Made by a program: the position numbers and the translations under genes. Below the pieces are notes generated by a model that saw only the letters and a list, made by a program, of their open reading frames with translations, did not search any database and was not told the origin of the DNA. A stretch of 45,800 nt of DNA from Candidatus Zipacnadia bacterium (GTDB lineage: Bacteria > Armatimonadota > Zipacnadia > Zipacnadales > UBA5352): NCBI GenBank assembly GCA_029820945.1, contig JALGUJ010000056.1, positions 1-45,800 on the forward strand, read 5' to 3'. Below, piece by piece: positions 45,602-45,800 of this stretch (its first letter is position 1; every line of letters starts with the position of its first letter).

Positions 45602-45622
45602 GGCGGGGACCTGTGCCCCGCC
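45602..45622. repeat. Short GC-rich hairpin repeat upstream of lepA
   Basis: GGCGGGG (45602-45608) and CCCCGCC (45616-45622) flank the loop ACCTGTG. The composition resembles the second hairpin in the hemW insert (GGGCGGGC/GCCCGCCC). It lies about 55 bases upstream of the lepA start. Confidence 0.55.
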
Positions 45623-45645
45623 GCGTCGTTTGCCGTTGTCGTCAT

Positions 45646-45692
45646 CCGTTCCGTTTGGAGCGGCCGGAGACCGGCGCCTCCAAACGGAACGG
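45646..45692. repeat. 47-base palindromic repeat
   Basis: CCGTTCCGTTTGGAG (45646-45660) pairs perfectly with 45678-45692, and inside it GCCGG (45663-45667) pairs with CCGGC (45671-45675) around AGA, with two mismatched pairs between the stems. The result is a long imperfect hairpin of the kind typical of interspersed repeats. The last 108 bases of the window beyond it show no gene. Confidence 0.7.
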
Positions 45693-45800
45693 CATCTATG
45701 AAAATGCCGCGCGGGTCAAGGGTTGCGGCTGTGTTGTTCGGCTGCAATCAGGCGAGGGGCAAGCATCTATCGGCGCTCGAGGCGCATGAGAAGTATCGGC

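Overview
This is a GC-rich bacterial chromosome segment carrying about 32 protein genes, one tRNA and no recognisable phage, insertion sequence or CRISPR array. The gene content (membrane pyrophosphatase, class II ribonucleotide reductase, two PilT-type ATPases, several secreted proteins of unknown function, IolE-like TIM barrels and a Gfo/Idh oxidoreductase) suggests a deep-branching environmental diderm-like bacterium. The style fits Armatimonadota or a related phylum, but nothing here proves the taxonomy. Promoters are unusually readable: several match TTGACN-17-TANNNT.

Region by region. Bases 1-3.3 kb: end of a TIM-barrel isomerase/epimerase, an esterase-like protein lacking its nucleophile, a GDPD-family phosphodiesterase and a secreted unknown. 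3.4-5.7 kb: a K+-independent H+-pyrophosphatase with its own promoter. 5.8-11.1 kb: a tight, partly overlapping minus-strand operon, rpiB - dCMP deaminase - wecA-like - wecB - AI-2E-family permease - uppP, joining sugar-phosphate and nucleotide metabolism to undecaprenyl-linked glycan synthesis. 11.2-14.9 kb: an orphan soluble GAF-PAS histidine kinase with a strong promoter whose -10 box sits inside a perfect palindrome, then a small membrane protein and a Gfo/Idh oxidoreductase. 15.2-20.1 kb: gyrB-gyrA. 20.4-23.5 kb: nrdJ and a SagB-like nitroreductase. 23.5-26.5 kb: a CHASE2 adenylate cyclase divergent from a FecR-domain protein. 26.5-30.4 kb: a two-CW-like membrane protein, an intact PilT and a second PilT that is broken, behind tRNA-Ala. 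30.4-34.2 kb: SLOG protein, nitroreductase, flavin reductase, ankyrin protein and TIM barrel. 34.4-37.2 kb: Na/Pi cotransporter and TIM barrel. 37.2-45.5 kb: AMMECR1 protein, phosphodiester glycosidase, dihydroorotase, PKD protein, hemW and lepA.

The observations most worth following are: the internal deletion plus frameshift in the second pilT; an in-frame mosaic of palindromic repeats inside hemW, with similar hairpins on the far side of lepA; the eight-cysteine membrane protein next to the pilT pair; the operator-like palindrome around the kinase -10 box; the inverted repeat beside tRNA-Ala; the esterase fold with Ser replaced by Gly; and the unusual quinolone-pocket residues in GyrA and GyrB.
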